From contig CALHHQ010000083.1 of assembly GCA_938030645.1 (NCBI GenBank), forward strand, positions 1-8,713: a DNA stretch of 8,713 nt. The letters run 5' to 3'. The number at the start of each line of letters is the position of its first letter. Within the stretch, counting starts at the first letter, position 1. Of this stretch, positions 1 to 6,487 are shown in pieces. Made by a program: the position numbers and the translations under genes. The stretch is from an uncultured Rhizobiaceae group bacterium. Lineage in GTDB: Bacteria; Pseudomonadota; Alphaproteobacteria; Rhizobiales; Rhizobiaceae. Under the pieces are notes generated by a model. That model saw only the letters and a list, made by a program, of their open reading frames with translations. It ran no database searches and had not been told where the DNA came from.

Positions 1-1
1 A

Positions 2-826
2 GGGCGAAAGCACCCCGTCACGCGCGGCTTGCCAGGGTTGCAGCCAATTGATTCAGAAAAAAATCCAGACTGGAGTCGTTGGTTCCGTCTGATTGAAAGC
101 ACCAACCCGCAGGGCGACACCATTATGGAAGGCGGCAATGGTGAACCATTATTGGTTCTCAACCGTCCAGGCAAAGGCCGAATTGCCATGTTGATGTCCG
201 ACCATGTTTGGCTGTGGGCGCGCGGGTTTGAAGGTGGTGGCCCCCATTCGTCACTCCTGCGCCGCACGGCACACTGGTTGATGAAAGAACCTGAGCTTGA
301 TGAGGAAGCGCTGACCGCACAATCTGAGGGCGACAAGCTTTTTATCAAACGTCAGACCATGGGCGATGCCCCCGGCAAAGCTCAACTCATTGGGCCAACG
401 GGTAAGACGTTTGATGTGGACCTTGTTGAGCAAAACGATGGAACTTATCAGGGTGAATTGAAAGCAGATGCACTCGGTCTCTACCGTGTTGCCAATGGTG
501 AATTGACTGCGCTTGCCCATGTGGGCCCTGCCAACCCACGCGAGTATGCGGAGATCGTTTCCACGCCAGATAAATTGTCATCATTGCTCACTTCAACTGG
601 TGGTGCCATTTCAAGAGTGACCAAAGAAAACCCGGCGCGCGCGCTCCCACGCATCGTGCCCGTGCGTGGCAATGGTCCGACCGCTGGTTCAGGTTGGATT
701 GGATTGAAAACATCCAATGCCAGTGTTCTGAAAGGCGTAACCCAAGTACCGCTTCTGGCTGGTTTCCTTGGCCTTGGTATTTTGCTTCTTGTTTTGGGTG
801 GCATGTGGGCGCGTGAAGGCCGCTAG
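2..826 (+). CDS. C-terminal part of a large membrane protein with a glutamine-amidotransferase-like domain (5' end outside window)
   Basis: The reading frame is open from the first complete codon, so the gene begins upstream; 274 residues are visible. The TTG at 29 is an internal leucine codon inside the conserved-looking string HPVTRGLPG, not a start. The visible part begins near the end of a class I amidotransferase-like fold: HPVTRGLPG, then GKGRIAMLMSDHVWLWARG and EGGGPHSSLLRR. A beta-rich region follows, with a junction around REYAEIVSTPDKL. The protein ends in one strongly hydrophobic helix (VPLLAGFLGLGILLLVLGG) followed by a short basic tail, so it is anchored at its C-terminus. As I recall the family, Hyphomicrobiales carry such proteins of roughly 700-950 residues after MoxR ATPase, DUF58 and DUF4159 genes; those would lie outside this window. 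The function is not established and the catalytic residues are not visible. The family call is fairly sure and the function unknown. Confidence 0.8.
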   Translation, partial: GRKHPVTRGLPGLQPIDSEKNPDWSRWFRLIESTNPQGDTIMEGGNGEPLLVLNRPGKGRIAMLMSDHVWLWARGFEGGGPHSSLLRRTAHWLMKEPELDEEALTAQSEGDKLFIKRQTMGDAPGKAQLIGPTGKTFDVDLVEQNDGTYQGELKADALGLYRVANGELTALAHVGPANPREYAEIVSTPDKLSSLLTSTGGAISRVTKENPARALPRIVPVRGNGPTAGSGWIGLKTSNASVLKGVTQVPLLAGFLGLGILLLVLGGMWAREGR

Positions 827-836
827 TTCGGAAGCT

Positions 837-1394
837 TTAGCCGCTGCCCATGCGTTTTGCTGCGCCTGAATAGTGAGCTGATGCCCCCTCCACCAGATCA
901 CAAACAAGAATACGTTGTGGATCTGCTGGTCTTGGCAGTTGGATTTTCTCTGGCGGTATCCGCTCAAATCCGAACGGCTGATAGTATGCATAGTCACCCA
1001 CCAATATGATTGCATTGGGGCCGCCTTTGCTTACATGCTCTCGTGCCGCATCAACCGCTTTACGCATCAGCGCTTTACCAGCGCCGAGCGATTTATGCTC
1101 AGGCAAAACACCCAAAGGGCCCAACATCAAAACCGTATCGTTGCCCCAATTGATTTTCGTCAAACGAACAGAACCGATAATTTTATCAGCCTTACAAGCG
1201 ATGAAGGATAGATGCTTCTCCGCCTCTACACCTTCCCGCAATGCGTAAGCCGCACGGGCATACATGCCCGGTCCGAACACTTTCATAGTCAGGGATTTTA
1301 CAGTTTCAGTGTCGGCAGAGGTTTCACAACGAATGTCGAATGAGCATTCATTAGTCGAAGTTGATTTGGATTTAGAGCTTGTAGAAATAGACAT
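837..1394 (-). CDS. GNAT family N-acetyltransferase, YhbS-like
   Basis: This 185-residue protein has the layout of a single GNAT domain, which transfers an acetyl group from acetyl-CoA to an amine. The acetyl-CoA pyrophosphate loop is LGPLGVLPEHKSLGAGKALM (about residues 91-110). Its Q/R-x-x-G-x-G/A signature appears as K-S-L-G-A-G, with lysine in the first position. Further on, GDYAYYQPFGF (about 133-143) is the motif that marks the YhbS subgroup (COG3153). The substrate cannot be read from sequence. The first 17 residues are a Ser/Thr/Lys-rich tail (MSISTSSKSKSTSTNE) before the domain proper, so the start may be wrong; I see no good Shine-Dalgarno upstream of the ATG. The gene converges on the membrane protein gene to its left, with 10 bases between stop codons. 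A cytoplasmic, single-gene unit is likely. Confidence 0.88.
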   Translation of the reverse strand: MSISTSSKSKSTSTNECSFDIRCETSADTETVKSLTMKVFGPGMYARAAYALREGVEAEKHLSFIACKADKIIGSVRLTKINWGNDTVLMLGPLGVLPEHKSLGAGKALMRKAVDAAREHVSKGGPNAIILVGDYAYYQPFGFERIPPEKIQLPRPADPQRILVCDLVEGASAHYSGAAKRMGSG

Positions 1395-1614
1395 TGGAAA
1401 AGCCAGACATGAAAGAACCTAATTGGGAGCGCTGAGCGCAACACGATATGGCCAGCTTAAAAGCCAGCGATCAGAAGATTCGTCGTCGTAGGGTTCTCGT
1501 TATCATTTGTGCTCATTATCACGCGATCAATGCGCCGTCCATAAGGAATTATCTTGCAAAGGTGTAGGCTTAATACCAACTATGGTCCGTGAGAAAATAC
1601 ACTAGGTGAAAATT
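1395..1614. other. Divergent intergenic region between acetyltransferase and hydroquinone reductase genes
   Basis: These 220 bases hold the promoters of two divergent genes. I see no tRNA, small ORF or convincing terminator. TTGCAA at 1554-1559 resembles a -35 box, but no -10 box sits at the right distance. A short dyad ACCA-N4-TGGT (1575-1586) lies about 30 bases before the reductase start. CCAGC occurs twice, seven bases apart, around 1452-1470. None of these is strong enough to call as a site. Confidence 0.35.
1604..1609 (+). promoter_or_regulatory. Ribosome binding site that fixes the hydroquinone reductase start
   Basis: AGGTGA lies five bases before the ATG at 1615. An upstream in-frame GTG at 1606 would fall inside this Shine-Dalgarno sequence and has no site of its own. 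The ATG at 1615 is therefore the better start, and it yields the MGLLVEG opening usual in this family. Confidence 0.7.
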
Positions 1615-2601
1615 ATGGGACTGCTTGTTGAAGGTGAATGGAAAGACCAGTGGTATGACACGAAGTCGTCTGGCGGAAAATTTGTAAGAACTGACGCTGG
1701 ATTTCGCAATTGGGTCACCGTCGATGGCTCAGCAGGTTCGTCAGGAGAAAGCGGATACAAAGCTGAGTCCGGACGGTATCACCTCTACATTTCTCATGCC
1801 TGCCCTTGGGCCAACAGAGTGGCCATATTCCGCAAATTGAAAGGTTTAGAAGATCACATCAGCCTGTCTGTGGTTGACCATTTCATGGGTGATGAAGGTT
1901 GGACCTTTAATGGTGAAACAGATGGATCGACCAAAGATCACATCAACGGGTTTGACCGCATGCATCAGGTCTATACGGCAGCCAAAGCCGACTATACAGG
2001 ACGTGTCACAGTGCCTGTTCTTTGGGACAAACAGACGAATACAATTGTTTCAAATGAATCCAGTGAACTTATTCGGATGTTCAATACGGCCTTCAACGGC
2101 ATCACAGGAAACGAACTTGATTTCTACCCAGAACACCTTCGTGAAGGTATCGATGAAATCAATGAACGCATCTATCACACGCTGAATAACGGTGTTTACA
2201 AATGTGGGTTTGCCACAACGCAAGAGGCATATGAAGATGCATTCGCTCCATTGTTTGATACGGTTGAGTTTCTGGAAGAGCATCTCGGCAGAAATCGCTA
2301 TTTGATGGGTGACACGATTACCGAGGCTGATTGGCGTTTGTTCACAACCCTAGTTCGCTTTGACCCTGTTTATGTGGGGCATTTCAAATGCAACAAGATG
2401 CGCATGGCTGATTGTCCCAACCTCAACAACTATATTCGTGAATTGTATCAATGGCCAAATGTTGCTGACACGATCAATATGCATCACATCAAAACGCACT
2501 ATTATGGCAGCCATGAAACGATTAACCCGACCCGTATCGTGCCTGCTGGGCCGGATGTGGATTACAGTTTACCCTATGATCGTGAGCGCTTGAGCGCTTA
2601 G
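1615..2601 (+). CDS. yqjG: Glutathionyl-hydroquinone reductase (Xi-class glutathione transferase), CPWA type
   Basis: The enzyme removes glutathione from glutathionyl-hydroquinones, using a second glutathione, and acts in the cytoplasm on quinone-glutathione adducts. The product is 328 residues, the usual length. It opens with MGLLVEGEWKDQWYDTKSSG and KFVR, then an N-terminal thioredoxin-like domain with the active-site stretch SHACPWANR. The catalytic cysteine is Cys63, followed by Pro64 and Trp65 (codons at 1801-1809). An all-helical C-terminal domain follows, with YKCGFATTQEAYE, the GST-C motif ITEADWRLF, RFDPVYVGHFKCN and HHIKTHYYGSH, all typical of the YqjG/PcpF/ECM4 group. The start is set by AGGTGA at 1604. 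The gene is monocistronic by context, and its stop is 7 bases from the stop of the converging NUDIX gene. A second, divergent member lies at 6488-7525. The family call is very sure; the in vivo substrate is unknown. Confidence 0.95.
   Translation: MGLLVEGEWKDQWYDTKSSGGKFVRTDAGFRNWVTVDGSAGSSGESGYKAESGRYHLYISHACPWANRVAIFRKLKGLEDHISLSVVDHFMGDEGWTFNGETDGSTKDHINGFDRMHQVYTAAKADYTGRVTVPVLWDKQTNTIVSNESSELIRMFNTAFNGITGNELDFYPEHLREGIDEINERIYHTLNNGVYKCGFATTQEAYEDAFAPLFDTVEFLEEHLGRNRYLMGDTITEADWRLFTTLVRFDPVYVGHFKCNKMRMADCPNLNNYIRELYQWPNVADTINMHHIKTHYYGSHETINPTRIVPAGPDVDYSLPYDRERLSA
2583..2598 (+). repeat. Tandem 8-bp repeat across the reductase C-terminus
   Basis: TGAGCGCT occurs twice without a gap (2583-2590 and 2591-2598), directly before the TAG stop of the hydroquinone reductase. 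The unit is not a multiple of three, so loss or gain of a copy would shift the reading frame over the stop codon. The repeat may be chance. Confidence 0.6.
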
Positions 2602-2608
2602 TCCGACT

Positions 2609-3100
2609 TTACCACAATTCAGTTTCGATAGAATCGGCTGCGATTTCAGCAATTCGGTTTCTGGTCGGTTCCGTCGTGCCATTGGGCAATGCATCAGGAT
2701 TGAAGAATCCAATTTCTGCGATCTCATCATTGGGAACAAACTCATTGTCGGGCGTTAAAACTGTGCATTTGAACAAGACCACATGATCGTATTTGCTGTG
2801 GCTTGGGTTTTTGTAGAAATGAACCAGCTTTGGCGTCGAAGCTGGTTTCAGGCCTGTCTCCTCCAAAAGCTCTTTTGCGGCAGCTTTTTGAACTGTCTCC
2901 CCTCTTTCAACGCCACCCCCAGGCAGATGCCAACCTTCTATATATGTATGACGGACGAGTAAGACTTCGGCCTTTTCATTCAGCGCGCAAATGCGAACGC
3001 CCAATGTCATGGCGCGGCTGCCCAGCGAAAAAACGTTGAACAACAGTTTGCGCAATGGTTTTGGCAATCGGCGATGAATTTTGAGAAGCAGTCTGATCAT
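2609..3100 (-). CDS. NUDIX hydrolase
   Basis: The product is 163 residues with one NUDIX domain, which hydrolyses a nucleoside diphosphate linked to another moiety using Mg2+ or Mn2+. The NUDIX box runs from about residue 62 to 84 (GGVERGETV...KELLEETGL) and fits G-x5-E-x7-R-E-U-x-E-E-x-G-U, except that lysine (K76) replaces the usual arginine. The metal-binding glutamates E77, E80 and E81 are all present. Before the domain is a basic, amphipathic stretch of about 30 residues (LLLKIHRRLPKPLRKLL) and then MTLGVRICALNEKAEVLLVRH, the first strand region. The substrate cannot be predicted. The ATG at 3100 has no clear Shine-Dalgarno sequence. The gene is divergent from the phosphoesterase, sharing a 66-base upstream region, and converges on the reductase gene. 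Confidence 0.92.
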   Translation of the reverse strand: MIRLLLKIHRRLPKPLRKLLFNVFSLGSRAMTLGVRICALNEKAEVLLVRHTYIEGWHLPGGGVERGETVQKAAAKELLEETGLKPASTPKLVHFYKNPSHSKYDHVVLFKCTVLTPDNEFVPNDEIAEIGFFNPDALPNGTTEPTRNRIAEIAADSIETELW

Positions 3101-3148
3101 TTAACAACCGTAGCATGTTTGTCCCTCATTGTTGCAGAATCCGTTTTT

Positions 3149-3169
3149 CATGGTTACGGCTGAACCATG
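3149..3169 (+). promoter_or_regulatory. Perfect 7-bp dyad covering the phosphoesterase start codon
   Basis: CATGGTT (3149-3155) and AACCATG (3163-3169) are exact inverted copies separated by seven bases (ACGGCTG). The right arm contains the ATG start codon of the phosphoesterase gene. In mRNA this would be a hairpin with the start codon in its stem and the weak ribosome-binding region in its loop. As DNA it could be an operator between two divergent genes. The dyad is seen directly; a regulatory role is inference. Confidence 0.4.
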
Positions 3170-4075
3170 TTTAGACTGGCGCATATTTCAGATATTCACC
3201 TGGGCCCTTTGCCCAAGGTCACGCGCCGTGAACTCGCTTCAAAGCGCATCACTGGTTATATAAATTGGCAACGCAAACGCGGTTCATCCATGAATGATGG
3301 CATTCTTGATGGATTGCTGGCTTCCCTTAAATCACAAACGCCGGATCACATCGCGATCACCGGTGATCTGGTCAATCTGGCGCTCAAAGAAGAGATTGAA
3401 CTGATCCGTGGGTGGCTGGAGACTGTCGGACCTGCCGATGAGGTGTCCATCGTTCCCGGAAATCACGACACCTATGTGCCCGGCGCGCTGAAAGATATTA
3501 TCGCCGCATGGCGACCATATTTGGTGGGTGATCATGACGACGGGGATCATCCATTCCCATATCTCCGCGAACGCGGTGACATTGCAATGATCGGTGTGAA
3601 CTCTGGCCGTGCCAGCATGCCGTTTATGGCAACGGGGTCTTTTCGTTCAAAACAAGCCAAACAGACTCGAAAGCTCTTGGAAGACGCAGAAACAGACGGA
3701 AAGTTTCGGGTTGTCTTCATTCACCACCCACCATTTGTGAAGGCGACCCACTGGCACAAACGTTTGATTGGGTCTGACCTGTTTCGCAAAACGCTGGCCG
3801 AATGCGGTGCAGAACTCATTCTTCACGGCCACACGCATATTGAAAGTCTTGAGTACATCGATGGGCCTGAGGGCAAAATTCCTGTTGTGGGTGTGCCCTC
3901 TGCAAGCCATGCACCGCCGCCACTTGATGACGGCAGCCACAAACAAGGTGCGCGTTATAATCTGTTTGATATTTCAGGTAAACCGGGAAATTGGACCTGC
4001 CGCATGCAAGAATTTGGATACAAGAATGGTGCAGACACCGTCACGCAAATAGCGGACCGTGTGTTGATTGGGTAG
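3167..4075 (+). CDS. Calcineurin-like metallophosphoesterase
   Basis: This is a 302-residue cytoplasmic protein of the Metallophos superfamily, dinuclear metal enzymes that cleave phosphomonoesters or diesters. All signature blocks are in order: ISDIHLG with D9 and H11; TGDLVN with G66-D67; VPGNHD with N99, H100 and D101; FIHHPP with H186 and H187; and LHGHTH with H220, H222 and H224. These supply the full set of metal ligands, so an active enzyme is expected. There is no signal peptide or membrane segment. The order resembles CpdA-like and related phosphodiesterases, but the substrate cannot be read from the sequence, and cyclic AMP specificity should not be assumed. The ATG at 3167 lacks a strong Shine-Dalgarno sequence and sits in the arm of a dyad. 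It places the first metal-binding strand within ten residues of the N-terminus, as usual. The gene is followed at 17 bases by a converging gene. Confidence 0.93.
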   Translation: MFRLAHISDIHLGPLPKVTRRELASKRITGYINWQRKRGSSMNDGILDGLLASLKSQTPDHIAITGDLVNLALKEEIELIRGWLETVGPADEVSIVPGNHDTYVPGALKDIIAAWRPYLVGDHDDGDHPFPYLRERGDIAMIGVNSGRASMPFMATGSFRSKQAKQTRKLLEDAETDGKFRVVFIHHPPFVKATHWHKRLIGSDLFRKTLAECGAELILHGHTHIESLEYIDGPEGKIPVVGVPSASHAPPPLDDGSHKQGARYNLFDISGKPGNWTCRMQEFGYKNGADTVTQIADRVLIG

Positions 4076-4092
4076 TTCCCATATCCAAGTGT

Positions 4093-4731
4093 TTAAAGCG
4101 CTGACGGTGACAGGGCGATAAGCGTTCCGGCCACAACCAATATCGTGCACAGTATGCCAAATAGAAACCACCCAAAGCTTCCCCAAAATCCGCGGGGCTT
4201 CACTTCTTCTGACTGGGTATCAGATTTCACCAAAGCTGAAGGCTCTTCCTCATCAAGCGTCAGTGCTTTCGCCTGGTTTGAAGATTTCAAAGCCTCCCAA
4301 TCTCCTTCCAGCATACGTTCGCGCTCAACAATCCGCTCTGCCACATAGTCTGATACAATATCAGCCACGCGGTCTTTATCACTGGTTTCTGCCAAAACGA
4401 TGCGCCCCATGCGCGTGTCTTTCAAAAAACGATAAGTTGTGTTGTCGAGGCCAATCGCTACAAATGACGTCATATCAATCCACAAGCGTGGCTTGTCGCC
4501 GTGAGTGATACCGAAATCAAAACGACGATCGTTTTCGTCAATCTCTTGCATCATGGGATGAAGTTCATCGGCAAGGAGTTGCAAGCGCGCCAGTTCCATA
4601 TCACGCGATTCACTGGCCACATCATCATTGTCCGCAAGGCGTGTTTTCGCTTTGCGCAATGCCGATTGCAAAGAACGCGGAACAGACGGTAGCTGTTGGT
4701 CATCGACGGATGGAAGTGTTTCTTTTGACAT
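4093..4731 (-). CDS. Conserved tail-anchored protein of unknown function
   Basis: I recognise the wording as a family seen in Hyphomicrobiales but know no function for it. The product is 212 residues. Residues 1-45 are polar and probably disordered. A conserved-looking globular block at about 69-145 contains DRRFDFGITHGDKPRLWIDM and the stretch TYRFLKDTRMGRIVLAETSD, followed by a charged helix (ADIVSDYVAERIVERERMLE). An acidic linker at about 155-180 leads to one hydrophobic helix near the C-terminus (FGWFLFGILCTILVVAGTLIAL, about 186-207). This suggests a tail-anchored inner-membrane protein with its bulk in the cytoplasm. A GAAGGG Shine-Dalgarno sequence (4737-4742) lies five bases before the ATG. 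It sits 82 bases downstream of the L,D-transpeptidase gene on the same strand, so cotranscription is possible. That gap shows no clear terminator. Confidence 0.8.
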   Translation of the reverse strand: MSKETLPSVDDQQLPSVPRSLQSALRKAKTRLADNDDVASESRDMELARLQLLADELHPMMQEIDENDRRFDFGITHGDKPRLWIDMTSFVAIGLDNTTYRFLKDTRMGRIVLAETSDKDRVADIVSDYVAERIVERERMLEGDWEALKSSNQAKALTLDEEEPSALVKSDTQSEEVKPRGFWGSFGWFLFGILCTILVVAGTLIALSPSAL

Positions 4732-4813
4732 GGATGCCCTTCACAAAACTTTGCGCTCAACGAACCGGATCGCGTTCAGAAAAAGTTACATCATGATTGT
4801 GGCGCAAACAGCT

Positions 4814-6415
4814 CTAAAACAGGTATTTCGATACCAATTTGTCACGTTTATAAACATCGTCAAAAAACTGCGGCACGCCATTTTCATCGATCCAAGCGGT
4901 GAAATAAGCCAGATGTACGGGCAATTGACGCTTCAATCGAACGCGAGTTTGCTTCTCGCTTTTCAAGATGGATGGAATTTTGGTCGGATTCATACCGCCC
5001 TGCAGTTCGTAAATCTTCCGCGCAAAATCAAGCGGCTTGTGCACCCGAATACATCCGTGAGAAAACGCTCTGCCTGTTCGAGAAAACAATGAGCGTGAGG
5101 GTGTGTCATGCAGATAAACCGCGAATTTATTCGGGAAGATGAACTTCACCTGTCCCAAAGCATTGCGCGGCCCGGGCCCTTGTACAATGCGATAAGGAAA
5201 CCGTTTGGAAGACACCGCGCTCCAATCGACACCATAGGGACTGATCTCTTTCGATTTTGAACCCCAGCCATTGTAAAGTTTGTAGCCTTTGGCTTCCAAA
5301 TAACTGGGGTCGTTGCGAATTTTCGGAAGCATTTCTTTGCCAGCAATAGAACTGGGCACAGTCCATGTGGGGTTGAATTCTGAATAGGCAATTTTGCCTG
5401 AAAACATGGGGGATTGGTGGAACGGTTTCCCGACGATCACGCGGCGCTGATCCACAATCTCACGCCCCTTGACCATAAACATCTCAAAGCCAGCTTGGTT
5501 GACCAAAACGTGGGTTGGACCCAACTGACGCGGCAACCAGCGCCAGCGTTCCAGATTGATCGACAATTGTTTTACGCGATCATCTGCCGAAACGCCCATG
5601 GCTTTGAATGTTTGTTTGCCCGCAATTCCATCGCTGACGAGACCATGGCGCCCTTGAAAATGTGCAACGGCCTCTTTCAAGCCTGAGTCGTAGGTTTCCG
5701 GCTCATTTGTGTCCAAAACCTCGTAGCCGCGTGCGGCGAGGTTTTCGCGCATCTCCATAACACGGCCGCTCACCATTCCGGGCTTCAACGTTGGGCCATC
5801 GCTGATGGGTTTCCAGCCGCCGCGCAGCAACAAAGACCGATAACCCGCCAGCATTTGGCGCAATTGCGCATATTGCGGATGGCTCGGTCGAAGGGTCGCC
5901 AACATTTCAGAGGGGCCAGTGGCAACAACACCTTCCAACCACTGTGTTGAATCTACTTTCTTGCGCTTGATGATGATGTTGGGGTCGGTGACGGATGGCG
6001 TTGTGATGCCAGAATAAAGGTCTGTTCCGAGGGTCAAAAACGCGTGACTCAATGCCAGTTCCATACGCGCCAGATCTTCCTGTGTTCGGATATCCGAAAA
6101 GCCTCTAACCCATGCGAGATAGTCCCCCGGATCCAACCCGTCGCGATAAGAGTTTCCGATTTCATCCAGCAGTTTTTGACCTGCAGCGTTTAGCTGACCT
6201 GCGGCAGTCCATATCGATTGATAGCCACTGTTCTCATAAGCCTTGCGCAGACGTTCCGTTGAAAAAGAACGCCCTGACCATTTCACGGCATTGCCACTCA
6301 ATAGAGAGGCTAACAGTTCCGTGGTTTGAGCTTGAGCAATTTGTGGCAAACAAGCGGTGGAAAAAGCGCCTGCAATCAAGACGGACCTTAGAGTTCTAAC
6401 AGCACGGGCAAACAT
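4814..6415 (-). CDS. L,D-transpeptidase, YcbB/LdtD-like, periplasmic
   Basis: The enzyme forms 3-3 peptide cross-links in peptidoglycan in the periplasm. The product is 533 residues. An N-terminal signal peptide (MFARAVRTLRSVLIAGAFS...) has a likely cleavage after AQA at about residue 29. An N-terminal scaffold region with SGYQSIWTAAGQLNAAGQKL and DGLDPGDYLAW follows, then a peptidoglycan-binding type 1 domain at about 216-272 (MRENLAARGYEV, FQGRHGLVSDGIAGKQT). The YkuD catalytic domain (about 300-475) has the active-site histidine in YLHDTPSRSLF (about H436) and the nucleophile in FSHGCIRV (about C455). This arrangement matches the large YcbB class, not small Ykud enzymes. A TTG at 6418 directly precedes the ATG at 6415; I chose the ATG, with a weak GTGAG about eight bases upstream. 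A possible promoter lies in the 72 bases before it. The catalytic residues are intact. Confidence 0.94.
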   Translation of the reverse strand: MFARAVRTLRSVLIAGAFSTACLPQIAQAQTTELLASLLSGNAVKWSGRSFSTERLRKAYENSGYQSIWTAAGQLNAAGQKLLDEIGNSYRDGLDPGDYLAWVRGFSDIRTQEDLARMELALSHAFLTLGTDLYSGITTPSVTDPNIIIKRKKVDSTQWLEGVVATGPSEMLATLRPSHPQYAQLRQMLAGYRSLLLRGGWKPISDGPTLKPGMVSGRVMEMRENLAARGYEVLDTNEPETYDSGLKEAVAHFQGRHGLVSDGIAGKQTFKAMGVSADDRVKQLSINLERWRWLPRQLGPTHVLVNQAGFEMFMVKGREIVDQRRVIVGKPFHQSPMFSGKIAYSEFNPTWTVPSSIAGKEMLPKIRNDPSYLEAKGYKLYNGWGSKSKEISPYGVDWSAVSSKRFPYRIVQGPGPRNALGQVKFIFPNKFAVYLHDTPSRSLFSRTGRAFSHGCIRVHKPLDFARKIYELQGGMNPTKIPSILKSEKQTRVRLKRQLPVHLAYFTAWIDENGVPQFFDDVYKRDKLVSKYLF

Positions 6416-6443
6416 CAATTTTTCTCACGAAATTCGATTCGCA

Positions 6444-6473
6444 GTTAAACTAACATTTATGCAAAATATTCAA
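6444..6473 (-). promoter_or_regulatory. Possible promoter of the L,D-transpeptidase gene
   Basis: On the minus strand, TTGAAT (6473-6468) and TTTAAC (6449-6444) are separated by 18 bases in an AT-rich gap between two codirectional genes. They resemble -35 and -10 boxes. A start about seven bases on would give a leader of roughly 20 bases before the ATG at 6415. The match to consensus is moderate, so this is tentative. Confidence 0.3.
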
Positions 6474-6487
6474 AATCTGCGTGCAAT

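Noticed and set aside
29..826. TTG at 29 as the start of the first gene
   Set aside because: The frame is open to the window edge and the residues before it (HPVTRG) belong to the conserved motif, so the gene is cut by the window edge.
1575..1586. ACCA-N4-TGGT dyad upstream of the CPWA reductase as an operator
   Set aside because: The arms are only four bases, do not extend on either side, and similar dyads are expected often by chance.
1554..1586. TTGCAA (1554-1559) with TAATAC (1571) or TATGGT (1581) as a promoter
   Set aside because: The spacers are 11 and 21 bases, outside the range for a sigma-70 promoter.
3167..4075. Naming the phosphoesterase cpdA
   Set aside because: The metal-binding motifs are shared by many phosphodiesterases, and nothing in the sequence fixes cyclic AMP as substrate.
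4732..4813. ATCATGAT palindrome followed by a T-run on the minus strand as a terminator after the transpeptidase
   Set aside because: The stem would be about four weak pairs with almost no loop, and GAAC-N8-GTTC nearby also gives only four pairs.
4628..5092. Long plus-strand reading frame opposite the start of the tail-anchored gene and the end of the transpeptidase
   Set aside because: It lies antisense to two well-supported genes, and its translation shows no family likeness.
4814..6415. Lipoprotein signal in the transpeptidase (cysteine in STACLPQ)
   Set aside because: There is no leucine at the -3 position of a lipobox, and a normal AQA cleavage site follows a few residues later.
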